From Blastocystis hominis (Eukaryota > Sar > Bigyra > Opalinata > Blastocystidae), in NCBI RefSeq assembly GCF_000151665.1, contig NW_013171816.1:791176-855175 (forward strand): DNA of 64,000 bases, written 5' to 3'. The translations under genes and the position numbers were made by a program. Positions 1 through 9,509 of the stretch are shown here, one piece after another (position 1 is the first letter of the stretch; every line of letters begins with the position of its first letter). Under the pieces are notes generated by a model, which searched no databases, was not told the origin of the DNA, and saw only the letters and a program-made list of their open reading frames with translations.

Positions 1-1
1 G

Positions 2-424
2 GAAAAGTCCGCCAAATCGACGCGCGCGACGCAGCCGAGCATTCCCGGGCTGGTGACGTGCAACTGCAAGAAAAGCCGGTGTCTGAAGCTGTACTGCGAG
101 TGTTTCAAGAGCCAGGAATACTGTTCCAGCGAGTGTAACTGCCTGAATTGTTACAATAACCGCAAACACGAGTCGGAAAGAGAGGAAGCCGTGCAGAGGA
201 TGAAGGCGCGGAATCCGCATTGTTTTGAGAATCACGTGGATGAAAAGGTGGAAACGTGGAAACGGAGAAGTGATGTGTAGAAGGGAGTGAATAAGAGTGG
301 ATGTCGATGTCGGAGAACGCATTGCGATAAGAAGTATTGTGAGTGCTTTAGTCATGGGGTACCGTGTGGGGATCAGTGCCAGTGCAAGGATTGTAAGAAT
401 GAGTATGGATGTTACAAGTTTTAA
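2..424 (+). CDS. CXC (tesmin/TSO1-like) DNA-binding protein, 5' truncated by the window
   Basis: Two cysteine-rich CXC modules typical of tesmin/TSO1/LIN54 proteins, which bind DNA through zinc and take part in cell-cycle transcription (family knowledge). The first contains TCNCKKSRCLKLYCECF. The second follows a 33-nt GT-AG intron at 248-280 and contains SGCRCRRTHCDKKYCECF. The RNPHCF linker joins them in the usual spacing. The frame is open from base 2 with no in-frame ATG, so the true start lies outside the window. Stop TAA is at 422-424, followed by TGTTTGTT at 452-459. Partner proteins cannot be read from the sequence. Confidence 0.85.
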
Positions 425-451
425 TACTATTATATTACCTTTTGCATTCTG

Positions 452-459
452 TGTTTGTT
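452..459 (+). terminator. 3' octamer of the CXC gene
   Basis: TGTTTGTT, 27 nt past the TAA at 422-424. Confidence 0.75.
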
Positions 460-483
460 GCAAGAGAACAGTGGAATAACGGG

Positions 484-1512
484 ATGGAAAGCATGGTAGG
501 CGATGGAGAGGAGACAAATGGACGACAACAGGAAACTCCGAAGGTGATCCTTGTGTTAAGACGGATTCTGGAAGCTGCGGATCCGCTGTCTACAACAAAG
601 AATTCAATTATTCAAACGCTGTGTGATGAGTGTGGAGAGGAGTTTCACTTGTTTTTCCTTTATTATTCGTAGAATTGATGATTACGCAGAAGAAATCTTG
701 AAGGAAATCGATGTTTTTGTTCATGAAAAGCAACAAAGGGAAAGCAAGGAAGAAGACCCTTCATTAAATTTGTCATATATTGTGTCAAAGGAATTAGAGG
801 CGATCACAGGAAAACAAGAGTGTTCTGGGAAAGAGGTCTTTTTCAGCGTTTTGATATCATTTTTAGATTTTAAAATGTGTGTGGAAATATATTCAGGAAC
901 ACCAGCTCATCGATCCCTCAAACCCGGAAGTGATTCTTCCAGATCCTACTCTGCTTGAAGTAATTCATAAGAAATAGAATTCCTAAGCTCTAGGTCGTGC
1001 AATCAGAAACCTTGTCCATTTTTGATGTGACGATATCCTATTATCATATGTTGATAATATTATTATTATTATTACCACTATTGAATGTCCTTAACACCAA
1101 GACTGCATTAACATGCATATTTCTCTCCCTGACACATCGCAAGAACAATCTCACACACGTACCCACATATTTGTGACCACGAACCGTTAGAAAAGCGGAA
1201 GAATCCGTTTATGAAGCCACTTCGACTCTCCGAGGAACTCGCTGCATTTGTTGGACAATCCGAAATGCCTCGTCCTCAAGTACATTTCAGAGATAGAGCT
1301 GCTTAGAGCGTAGTTAGTGAAAGTGTTCTGGAGCTATTTCAAAGAGAAAGTACGTGCAAGTCGTTTAACTAATTGAGTAGAATCTGCAAGATCCTCAAAA
1401 CAAGCAAATGATTCTCTGTGATGAACCTCTTCGCGCCTTGTTCGGGGAAGAGAGGATCCGAGCTTTTGCGCTCATGAAATATCTGAACAAGCATATAATA
1501 CCGACGGATTGA
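484..1512 (+). CDS. DEK_C plus tandem SWIB domain chromatin protein
   Basis: The N-terminal part (about residues 15-65, LRRILEAADPLSTT to EILKEIDVFV) resembles the DEK C-terminal domain. A SWIB-like block follows (CVWKYIQEHQLIDPSNPEV), and a second, clearer SWIB domain closes the gene (LSEELAAFVGQSEMPRPQ, NLQDPQNKQMILCDE, LRALFG). Plant and protist UAF30-like proteins share this order, so a nuclear chromatin or transcription role is inferred. Clear introns are 642-672, 836-866, 1280-1313 and 1350-1380 (31, 31, 34, 31 nt). The joins between about 945 and 1200 are unresolved, so two adjacent SWIB genes remain possible. Stop TGA is at 1510-1512. Confidence 0.65.
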
Positions 1513-1654
1513 AAATTGTTTGAGAAAAATCGATTTTTGAACAGACCCCCTGGGTCGATTTTGTTCTGGGAACTTGGCAAGAGTCAATTGGGAGGGCCAC
1601 GCATTCTCAACCTCTTGCCATTTATCACCGACTTCTTGGTTATTGAGTGAATAA

Positions 1655-2296
1655 ATGGCTGCTATTCAGGAACAGGTACGTAGCTGGTCAGCAAGAATTG
1701 TTTTGTTTGGCAGGACGATGTGTGTTGTGTGAGTGCTCGATATGGACGAATTCTAATTGCGCCGTAGAATCAAGCTGCTTTCCAGAAGCAAGACAAGTTC
1801 TCTTACCGCAAGGTCCATCTGTTGGGCAAGAAGGCCAACCAGCGCTGGTACGCCAACATTGGTTTGGGAATCAAGACGCCCGCCACTGCCATCAACGGAA
1901 AGTACGTCGATAAGAAGTGCCCGTTCACCTCTGATGTGACTATTCGTGGAGCCATTCTGAAGGGACTCGTTATTTCTACCAAGATGGAGCGCACCATTAT
2001 TGTCCGCCGTGACTACCTGCGTTACGTCAAGAAGTACAGACGGTATGGATCTCGAGCTTGGGTTGATTTTATATAGTTACGAAAAGAGACATCGTAACAT
2101 CCCTGCTCACTGCTCTCCCTGTTTCGATGTGAAGGAAGGAGACATCGTGACCATTGGTCAGTGCAGGTAAGGATCCTTTGTTTCGGAATAACAGTGTAGA
2201 CCTCTGTCCAAGACCGTGAGATTCAACGTGATCGACCACGAGTCTCAGAAGTCGAAGGGTCTCTCCAACATCCGTAAACAGTTCCGTATGTTCTAA
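1655..2296 (+). CDS. RPS11: 40S ribosomal protein S11 (uS17)
   Basis: Small-subunit ribosomal protein that binds 18S rRNA. Recognised by [56 protein letters not shown] and [10 protein letters not shown], which run along the whole family. The first exon encodes only MAAIQEQ and is followed by an unusually long 92-nt intron (1676-1767). Later introns are 2043-2076 (34 nt) and 2167-2199 (33 nt). Stop TAA at 2294-2296 is followed by CGTTTGTT at 2302-2309, a one-base variant of the 3' octamer. Confidence 0.95.
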
Positions 2297-2349
2297 AGAG
2301 ACGTTTGTTGAGTCGGTGGTTTTAACTGTTTGTTAAACATTTTTTGATT

Positions 2350-3115
2350 ATGAGCGAACTGACCGTGGATTGGAAGTGGAGAGGGAAATATCTAAAAATG
2401 GGAATCAAGAAATATCGGATCCCAGGTGAAGAAAGCATTCGTGTTTGATGTTAGAGATCCGAATAATGACTAGCTCTATGAAGTTGTGGAGAGAGTAAAT
2501 AAGAGCGAGAAGGATATTTTGGCGCTGGACAGTGAGGTTTGCTGAACTTCTGTTTTCTTTAGGCGTGAACATCCTGCCAATATGCTGCTACCCGGACAGT
2601 GAGGAAAAAATGATTCTCGTAGAAAAGATATATCGCGCTCCTGTTGATTGCTATTGTATCGAATTTCCTGGAGGTAGCCTCTTTTATTTTGCTTATCTAA
2701 ATGGAATAGGACTACTTGAGGAGAATGAATCTCCTGAAGTTTGTGCCCTGCGGGAGCTGAAGGAAGAAACGGGCTATGTCGGGAAAATTGTTCCAAATGT
2801 ACACTATTCCTTCCTTCCCGTTTGCTGCGGAACGGGTTCGGAATCAACTTGCTTGGTTCCCGTTACTGTAGCTGCAAAATACTTTTCTCACATCTCAGAT
2901 CGATTTAAGTATTCCTAGAGAAAACCAGAACTTAGATGCGGACGAAGTGATTTCCACTGTTCAGATTCCGTTGAAGGAGTTTCCGGAAAGGATCAAGGGT
3001 ATGTAGAAACGTCCTGTCCTCACTCCTAGAGCTGTCGGATCAAGGGTTTGGCATCGAACTTCAAGTGTACTATTTCGCAATGACGCTAAAGCTGAAAAAG
3101 TGGCTGATGAAGTAA
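2350..3115 (+). CDS. ADP-sugar pyrophosphatase, Nudix family (NUDT5-like)
   Basis: Hydrolyses ADP-ribose or ADP-sugars to AMP and a sugar phosphate in NUDT5-type enzymes (family knowledge). After splicing, the Nudix box reads G-x5-E-x7-REL-x-EE-x-GY (ESPEVCALRELKEETGY), preceded by YCIEFPGG, as in NUDT5. The metal-binding REx2EE glutamates are intact. Introns are 2443-2473 (31 nt), 2532-2562 (31), 2674-2709 (36) and two more of 31 nt near 2862-2892 and 3000-3030. The C-terminal part ends LKLKKWLMK with TAA at 3113-3115. Length fits NUDT5 at about 200 residues. The preferred sugar nucleotide cannot be told. Confidence 0.85.
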
Positions 3116-3160
3116 AAATCTAGTCACTCCGTTCTGCATTGTTTTTGTTTTTTTGAACAC

Positions 3161-3847
3161 ATGAACTTGATCGATCCTCTGCTGCAAAGGCAATATCCGA
3201 ACAATGCTCTTTTGATGATTGTATCATCGATTGGTGTGGTAATCCCTCGAAACGAGAATAAAGGACCTAGTTGTTCTCTTCGATTCAAATTGTATTTGTT
3301 CATATGGATCAACTGTTATTTGTCGGACTTACGAACCTCGTCGTGAATTTGGAGACTTTCTTTGCTGCGTACAATTTCTCGTACAAGGGAATGCGGTTTG
3401 TATGATTTCAGAGTCGAATTAACGTCTAGTTATTCTTTTTGCATCTGCTTCTGTTAGTGGCAAAGTACGATAGGATTTGAAGTCTTACGGATAGTGTCGT
3501 TATCGGACTCTTTTTAATATTTGTGCAAGAGACACATTGCAGTGTAGCAACCAACCACTTCGAGTGCCGGGCCGTTTCTACGATCTACGGATTCAGTATC
3601 TTAATCGGAGGTTGCATTCTTTCTGTACTTTCCAATTGAATGTATTACGTAGGGATTAACACTGGTGTTAACCTATTACTTCTGTCGGCTGTTTCCTACG
3701 GAGAAGGGCGGGATTCCATTCGTGAACCCGCACCCATTCACCGAAGCGGACACGTTGAAGCGCGTGGAGGAGTACGACAACATGAAGAAGCCGACCGATT
3801 TGTCCCTCTCTCTGAACCCTTCGTTCTCATCCTCCTTCGTTCTATAA
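3161..3847 (+). CDS. small multipass membrane protein of unknown function
   Basis: I do not recognise this family. Splicing four short introns (the first 32 nt, then 30 and 30 nt, with a last one of about 28 nt) joins exons into a protein of about 190 residues with roughly four hydrophobic stretches: NALLMIVSSIGVLFSS, FLFFLHLLLLVANVVIGLFL, STIYGFSILIGGCILS and GLTLVLTYYF. A polar tail follows (PFTEADTLKRVEEYDNMKK). Stop TAA is at 3845-3847. It converges on the EF-hand gene downstream and shares the palindromic 3' module at 3949-3964 with it. Confidence 0.6.
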
Positions 3848-3881
3848 CCCTGTACTCTACATCCGGAAGAACGTAGTGCTA

Positions 3882-3910
3882 CGCTACGCTACGCTATGCT
3901 ATGCTGCTTA
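3882..3910 (+). repeat. CTACG/CTATG pentamer array
   Basis: A short run of 5-bp units (ctacg repeated, then ctatg) lies in the presumed 3' untranslated region after the stop at 3847. It has no coding role. Confidence 0.8.
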
Positions 3911-3948
3911 GCCACACTCAGCCCCACTATGTTGCGAATGCATGCACA

Positions 3949-3964
3949 TGTTTGTTCTCAAACA
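3949..3964. terminator. bidirectional polyadenylation module between convergent genes
   Basis: TGTTTGTTCTCAAACA is a plus-strand TGTTTGTT octamer fused to the complement of TGTTTGAG. It serves the upstream plus gene (stop 3847) and the facing minus gene (stop 3982-3984). Confidence 0.75.
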
Positions 3965-3981
3965 GGCGAAAACAATACAAA

Positions 3982-4852
3982 CTAGGAGCGAATGGAAAAG
4001 AGGAGGTCGATAAACGCGTCATAGGTCAGTTCGATCTTATTTTGCTTCTGCGTATCTAATGCATTAAACCGAATCTGTCCTAGCTGAAGCTCCGTTACAA
4101 GCTATCTAAGAATCCTTCTCCATGACTACTTTAATAAACTGATCGAGCTGAATCGACCCCGAACGATCGATATCCGAGGCGAAAAAGACTGTTTGAAAGG
4201 TTCCTGGGGAAAGTTGGATTCTGTGAATCAAGGCAGGAGAGAAACACGCACCCAATCTGAACAAGAGCTTCTTGTAGTTCTTGAAAGTCAATTGCGCCAC
4301 TCTTGTCACTATCGAAAAAATCGAAAGCATTCTATGGATGACTCGAAGAGGCGAGGAGCGACCTTCCATTTCCAAACTTCGTCTAATAAAGACTTAAATT
4401 CTTCAAAACCGAGCTGACCACTACTGTGAAAAACAAAATCTGAAAGGTACTTTCTCTCTCTGTCATGTTTGGCGAGGAGTATATTCACAGTTTGAAGAGA
4501 AAAAGAAATGCCTCCAGAAGATAAGGCAGCTTGCAATTCCTGACAATCTAGGAAACCACTATAAATTTGAATTTTGAATAGCGCAACATACTTTTTGTTT
4601 ATGTCTACTGACTGGAAAAGGCTATAGGCATTGTTGGAAATACTCGATTGGCTGGCTTGGGAAGGCGCTGGGTCTATAAGGCTAAAACTTTGAAGAAACG
4701 TTTTACTCAGTGCAGCAGTGCGTGTACACACAGGACACTAGAATATTACGCAAGGGTTACGATCGTACTTGAAAGTTTCTCACATATGACGGAATCTCTA
4801 GGAGTGCATGGCAGGATGGACAATTAACATGAATATTCCCAGAAGTGTTCAT
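3982..4852 (-). CDS. LSD1-type zinc finger plus penta-EF-hand calcium-binding protein
   Basis: Starts MNTSGNIHVNCPSCHALLEI and, after a 31-nt intron, continues CPVC, giving an LSD1-like CxxC-x(n)-CxxC zinc ribbon. Calcium-binding loops follow in ALG-2/PDCD6 order: DINKNGFLDCQE, DRERNGQLGFEE, DSDKSGAIDFQE and DIDRSGSIQLDQ, then a degenerate fifth hand (ALDTQKQNKIELTYDAF) ending LLFSIRS. PDCD6 also ends in VFSIV. Six introns of 28-33 nt were placed with consistent phase. Penta-EF-hand proteins link calcium to membrane repair and ESCRT partners. The zinc finger in front of this fold is unusual, so a calcium-gated scaffold is only inferred. Confidence 0.85.
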
Positions 4853-4969
4853 TCTTAATGTAGAATGGTTTCTCATGCAAATCCGTTTAGTGGTCCTTTG
4901 ATTCTTGATTATCAAGTATTACTAAACACCCTTATTTCTTAAAACAAAGAATATTAAAGAAACCATTTA

Positions 4970-6368
4970 TTATGCATCCCAAAAACCAGATACTTCGGAT
5001 ACATTTCTTTTTCTCTTGATGCAGCAAACATCCACTTCCCCGTTATCCGCCTTAACAGAATACATGAAGGCCGGAGGTGCCGAAATGCAGTTATAAATCG
5101 AGTACATGGAGATGGAATAGGCCGCAGTGTGGTGGTACACGACAAAATCGCCCTGCTCAAATGCGGGCAGCGGAACCTCTTTCGCGATCAAATCTCCGCT
5201 GAAGCACAGAGGACCCGCTATGCTCGCTGTGCGCACATTATCTCGTTTCTTTCCTCCATCTCGATCGTACACAGAAATCGGATGAGACCATGTGGACGGC
5301 ATATACACTTCTCGCACGAACATATTTCCGCCGGCGTGCGTAATTCCGACAAGTACGCCTCCGGCAATCTTGGTGTATTCCACTCTCGAAACGAACCATC
5401 CCGACGTGGCAACGACCCACCGTCCGTTCTCCGTGATCACAGTGAATTCGCCCGAGAACAATCGAGGCACCTTGGCTCGTAATTGCTCTGCGTAGTGGAG
5501 AGGCATGTGGTTGCTGCAATCGCTCTTGTAGTCGACGGGGAGGCCGCCGCCGATGTCCAAAACCGTGATCTGCTTCCGGTGGAGATCCCGATTTAATCGG
5601 TCGGCCAGGTCAAGAATGAACTTGACGCCGTTCACCATAGAGCTGAGGTCAATTCCTTGTGATCCCACATGGCTGTGAAGGCCGTTCACTTCGGGCCATT
5701 TCGCAAAGAGTCCTAAAAGCTCATTGTAATCTGTGTCTTTGATCGGAACACCGAATTTGGAAGTCGGCGCAGCGGTGGAAGTGGCCTCAATGGCTCCAAC
5801 TCCGTACTGCGAGTTGATACGGACACCGATCGAGCCGCGAAGCACCTTGCCTTCCGACTCGAGGGAGCGGTAGAGATTGTACCCCATTTCCATCTAGAAT
5901 GGAAGGACAAAGCAACGAACCACCTCCTGCAGATTATCGAAGTTGATGTGGATTCCATGCTCAAAGCAAAACTGCAGGTCATGCTTCCTCTTCAGTGGAA
6001 AATCGTAGACAATCTGAATATCACACACAATGTGTGGTTTACCTCACTTGCCGGAATACCCGATTCCAAAGCGATGGATAACTAGGGTAAATTTATACGG
6101 CATGTGGTACCTCCTCAAACGATGCGCACTCCACTCCAAATCCATGCTCGCCGATAAAGCGGATCAATTTTTTGATCGGGTTGGCTTTGATGGCGTATCG
6201 GTGCTTGAAAAAAGGTTCGGGAAACGCTTCTTTGATTTCGTTCATGTTTTCGAGCAACACACCACTATCGATGAACAAACCACACGGGTGCTCCTCGGAA
6301 ATAATTCCTTTCGATAGGAGATGCTTCAGGACCTTCTCTGTTTGGCAACGGCAACCAAATTCGCTCAT
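4970..6368 (-). CDS. PLP-dependent decarboxylase, diaminopimelate/ornithine decarboxylase superfamily
   Basis: Fold-III PLP decarboxylase. It has the cofactor lysine motif HRYAIKANP, ECAS, NGLHSHVGSQ, the glycine loop LDIGGGLPVDY and AGPLCFSGD with the catalytic cysteine. The usual EPGR motif reads ENGR. The overall layout matches diaminopimelate decarboxylase better than ornithine decarboxylase, but the substrate is uncertain. Short introns (29, 29 and 30 nt) separate the N-terminal exons near 5893-6115. The ATG is at 6366-6368 and TAA at 4970-4972. The upstream pseudouridine synthase gene ends only 25 nt before this start. Confidence 0.75.
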
Positions 6369-6393
6369 TCACAAAAGATAAATAAGAGTTTCT

Positions 6394-7790
6394 TTAGAAA
6401 ACAAGAGAAAAAACTTCATAACAAGTTCCAAGATGGAGGCTTTTCACGAAATCATCCATTTCCTTGTGCCCTCTATCATCGCAAAAGAGAAGTAAAACTA
6501 CTTTCGGACGTCTTCTGCTATTCGTGGTAAAATGTACGAAGAGAAATATCGTTCGCACTATATCTCGATTCTCAAAAAAGGATTCTACATTTTCGTCTTG
6601 TGAATTGTTCATTAGTAGTAGTGTGTCATACTTCTTGTTTGGATTGGGATTTTTCCTCTTTCTCCCGCACTCTACCACCTTCGCGAGCTCAGCCTTGTTG
6701 AGAAAAATATTCTTGTCGGCTCGGAAGGAAACGGAGTGCAACGCCAAAGGTGTGCTGGGAGCGAGAGGCACTTGAATGGCTGGCATCGTAAACGCTAGAG
6801 TATAGATGTAGAGAAACCAAATTCATGCAGGCGTTGAGATAAGGAAAGCTCCAAGAGCCACACGATACAGCGACAGCTCCGCCAATCATTTTTCGAATCT
6901 GATGATAGAGAAAACTATTTCCGTTGAGTAGAACATGCAGGTAGCGTTCGTTTCCTATCGTTAGAGGAGTTGCTGCAATGTGATTGCTGAAGTGGCACAA
7001 ATGAAAGTAACAACTACATGGTTCGCAGGTAGAATTGACGGAGATTCTTATTTCGATGACTACAAAATAATCACAAGAACACGAAAGAAGAGAGTACTGA
7101 ATGGAACCTGAATAGTTCTTCATTGAATGTGTGCCTAAAAATACTGAGAGTGCTTTCTGAAATTTTGCTGTGTCTATGTGAACGCCCAGTTCTATAATTC
7201 GGCTTGGAGCATAGTGACTACTCTGATACTGATCAAGGGGAAGATAGTAAGAATATGTGCGTGTGTGCGTGTTGAGATGTGGGTTAAATGACTTACTTAC
7301 TCGCGTGTCTTCGGGAAAGAGACATTGAAAACAAGTACAGCTAAACACTCGAATGTCTTCAGGGAGCAGTTGATTTAGCTGCTCGACTGCGAGCTGGTTT
7401 TGCATGGAGGAGTCAAATTCGTCGTCATAGTCCATCAGTTTTCCAGATACAACGATACTCCTCGCACTTACACCCTTATCCGTCCCTCTATAAAATCATA
7501 AGTTGTGCATCTCACTTGAGCAGCGTTCCCAATCAAACTTCGACGACTTGATTACATTCCACGGTTCAATTTTATCGAGCATGAAAAGACAATCGACAAG
7601 TTTATCCTCGACCGATTGCCTCGTATCGTTGACCTGCATCCCAGAATAACTATTTCGATAAAGGAACCATATCTCTCGCATACTTCATTCCATAAAACCC
7701 TAGCACAATCGCTATTTTGTGTTTCCTCCGAACTCTGGCAACGGCTGTCGAGAAGCTCGCTCGCATCACCTTCTTAGCAATTGTGAGCAT
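6394..7790 (-). CDS. tRNA pseudouridine synthase, TruA/PUS1 family
   Basis: Isomerises uridine to pseudouridine in tRNA. Spliced exons give GFYGMNYSGMQVND, FDWERCS then RTDKGVSA with the catalytic Asp of TruA enzymes, LLPEDIRVF, then NGNSFLYHQIRKMIGG. The RTDKGVSA join uses a 30-nt intron, and IRVFSYTRVSKSFNP a second 30-nt intron. Joins near 6850 and 7080 are less certain. The start may be the ATG at 7788-7790 or the one at 7764-7766; the first sits 4 nt beyond the upstream gene's 3' octamer. Stop TAA is at 6394-6396. Confidence 0.85.
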
Positions 7791-7793
7791 ACC

Positions 7794-7801
7794 AACAAAC
7801 A
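7794..7801 (-). terminator. 3' octamer TGTTTGTT of the Ser-rich gene
   Basis: AACAAACA on the plus strand, 22 nt past the minus-strand stop at 7823-7825 and almost touching the start of the next gene. Confidence 0.8.
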
Positions 7802-7822
7802 GACAAACCGAAAAAGAATACA

Positions 7823-8607
7823 CTAAATAGATATAGAAACACGCTTCGTCACGAAGGAATCCTCGTTCGTTTCGTTGCTCATTCGAAGTCTTCGATCGAA
7901 CCGTTTGATAGGCGGACAGAATGATGTACACTAAATTGTACATCGCTAGGCAATACATACGCATAATTCGACCTTGCCGGGAGTTTTAAGAATATGCGGA
8001 GGTGCGCTTGAACGCTTTACAATTTCTTCTTGCAAGTAATCGCGCATTCGCTCGTAAATCGAGTTGATGATTTCCTTCCGCGAAGGGAGAGACTCCGGCT
8101 TTGAAACAGCAGATTTGTCAAAAGAGCCACGACGACTCGTAGCAGGACTGTTTTCTAGCGAATCTAATACGTTCGTTCGACTATGCGGATCAAAAAGTTC
8201 TTTCGATGGAGATAATATTGAGGTGCCAGAGTCTCCATTGAGAGACATAGATATAAGCTTCAGTTGCTCGTGCTACATTACAGCAAGATATCAAAGATAC
8301 AAATCGGGAAATGGGAATCGTTTCCTGCGACTGGGACAGAAACGAATTTTGCGAAAATGTGAGAGGTGTGAAGCAGTTGTCGTAATCACACTCGTTCAGT
8401 ACGCGCGTTATTTTTGTAGAGCTATCCAATTCCTAAATATAATATTCAAAATTCAAAGGAAACAAAGGGCTTTTTGGTTGACAAGGGAGTTTTTAGACCT
8501 TGTGGAGTGCTCTAGTACGTTACGTAGAGGACTGAAAGATATACTTCAACCTCTTCGTCCTTCTCTTCCTTTTCGCCTTTCTTCTCAGGAACCACTATAC
8601 AGCTCAT
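7823..8607 (-). CDS. unknown Ser-rich basic protein
   Basis: I do not recognise a domain. The spliced product starts MSCIVVPEKKGEKEEKDEE and carries several likely phosphorylation stretches (STPQGLKTPLSTKKPF, SILSPSK, NSPATSRRGSFDK). A predicted helix follows (EIINSIYERMRDYLQEEIV), and it ends FVTKRVSISI. Introns of 33, 31, 28 and 30 nt join in consistent phase. A low-complexity N-terminus plus one conserved-looking helix suggests a small regulatory phosphoprotein, but this is a guess. It is divergent from the gene starting at 8780, so 8608-8779 should hold both promoters. Confidence 0.55.
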
Positions 8608-8779
8608 TGTTAAAGTATCTTATTCTATAGCCCTTGTCTTTCTCTATCAAATCACAGAATCGATTTGCTTAACGGTGCAGGATTATCGATTCTTTGCCCC
8701 AACAAAAGGGCGAGAAACAAGTCGCCGATATTTCTCCAAAATCGCGGATCCACATTTACGCGTTAAAAAGTGGTTTGGG

Positions 8780-9253
8780 ATGAATCGGCTCGTTTCACTA
8801 CCTCTTAGGTCAGTGTCTGCGGTGGCCTCGCAGACGATGACACTGAGAGTCGCTTCGTTTGCTACTGCAAAGGAGAAAGACGACGGGGCGAAAGCCAAAT
8901 CAAAGAAGGGATCAAAATCGGAAACAGCAAATTTGGACCGACAAGTTAAGTCGCTCGTAAAGCACTATTACAAAATGCGGACATACGAACCTCCCAAACT
9001 GTCTGAAGAAAAGCAGAAGGAGTATATGGAGGCTGCAAAAGAGTACTCTCGACAAATGACTCGCCTGCATCACTATTACGAGCAGCGCCTAAACGATAAA
9101 ATCTTTTTACGCGATCTCGCGATCTCTGCGCTGCCTACAGAAGCGTTGCGAGAGCAGGCGAAGAAGACAGATCCCGAACAAATTCCAGGCAAGTACTTTT
9201 ATCCTGCAAGGAAGGCTAGATTTGAAGATTTATCGAAGGAATTGGCATGGTAA
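8780..9253 (+). CDS. probable mitochondrion-related-organelle protein, unknown family
   Basis: An intronless frame of 157 residues. The first 30 residues (MNRLVSLPLRSVSAVASQ and on) are rich in Arg, Ser and Ala without acidic residues, like a mitochondrial presequence. The rest is a charged helical protein (KHYYKMRTYEPPKLSEEK, QIPGKYFYPARKARFEDL). Its size and composition recall small organellar ribosomal proteins, but I cannot name one. TAA at 9251-9253 lies 2 nt before TGTTTGTT, so cleavage after the T at 9251 would itself give TAA. Confidence 0.65.
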   Translation: MNRLVSLPLRSVSAVASQTMTLRVASFATAKEKDDGAKAKSKKGSKSETANLDRQVKSLVKHYYKMRTYEPPKLSEEKQKEYMEAAKEYSRQMTRLHHYYEQRLNDKIFLRDLAISALPTEALREQAKKTDPEQIPGKYFYPARKARFEDLSKELAW

Positions 9254-9255
9254 TT

Positions 9256-9263
9256 TGTTTGTT
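9256..9263 (+). terminator. 3' octamer TGTTTGTT
   Basis: Exactly 4 nt after the T of the TAA at 9251-9253. A second TGTTTGTT lies at 9306-9313. Confidence 0.8.
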
Positions 9264-9509
9264 GAACATCGCGGAGAGAAAAGGATAGAATATGTATGGT
9301 TTGGGTGTTTGTTCGGACCAATGCTAATTGTGTTGTTGTGGAGTGGATAGAACACATTACCAGGAAATAGGACTTTTGGGTGGGTTTAAGCGTATTTATG
9401 GTATTCCAAAATACTGAGTGATTATGTAAAAAAACAAAGCAAAACAGATTTGCTTTCTTTTCGTCTCTCTTTGTTGCATTCGATTGAACGTGTTTTTGGA
9501 ACAAAGAAA

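Noticed and set aside
484-977. The first SWIB segment as a complete separate gene ending at TAG 975-977
   Set aside because: The SWIB fold would be cut short there, no 3' octamer follows, and a 34-nt intron starting just before the TAG lets the domain continue. Kept as one gene with reduced confidence.
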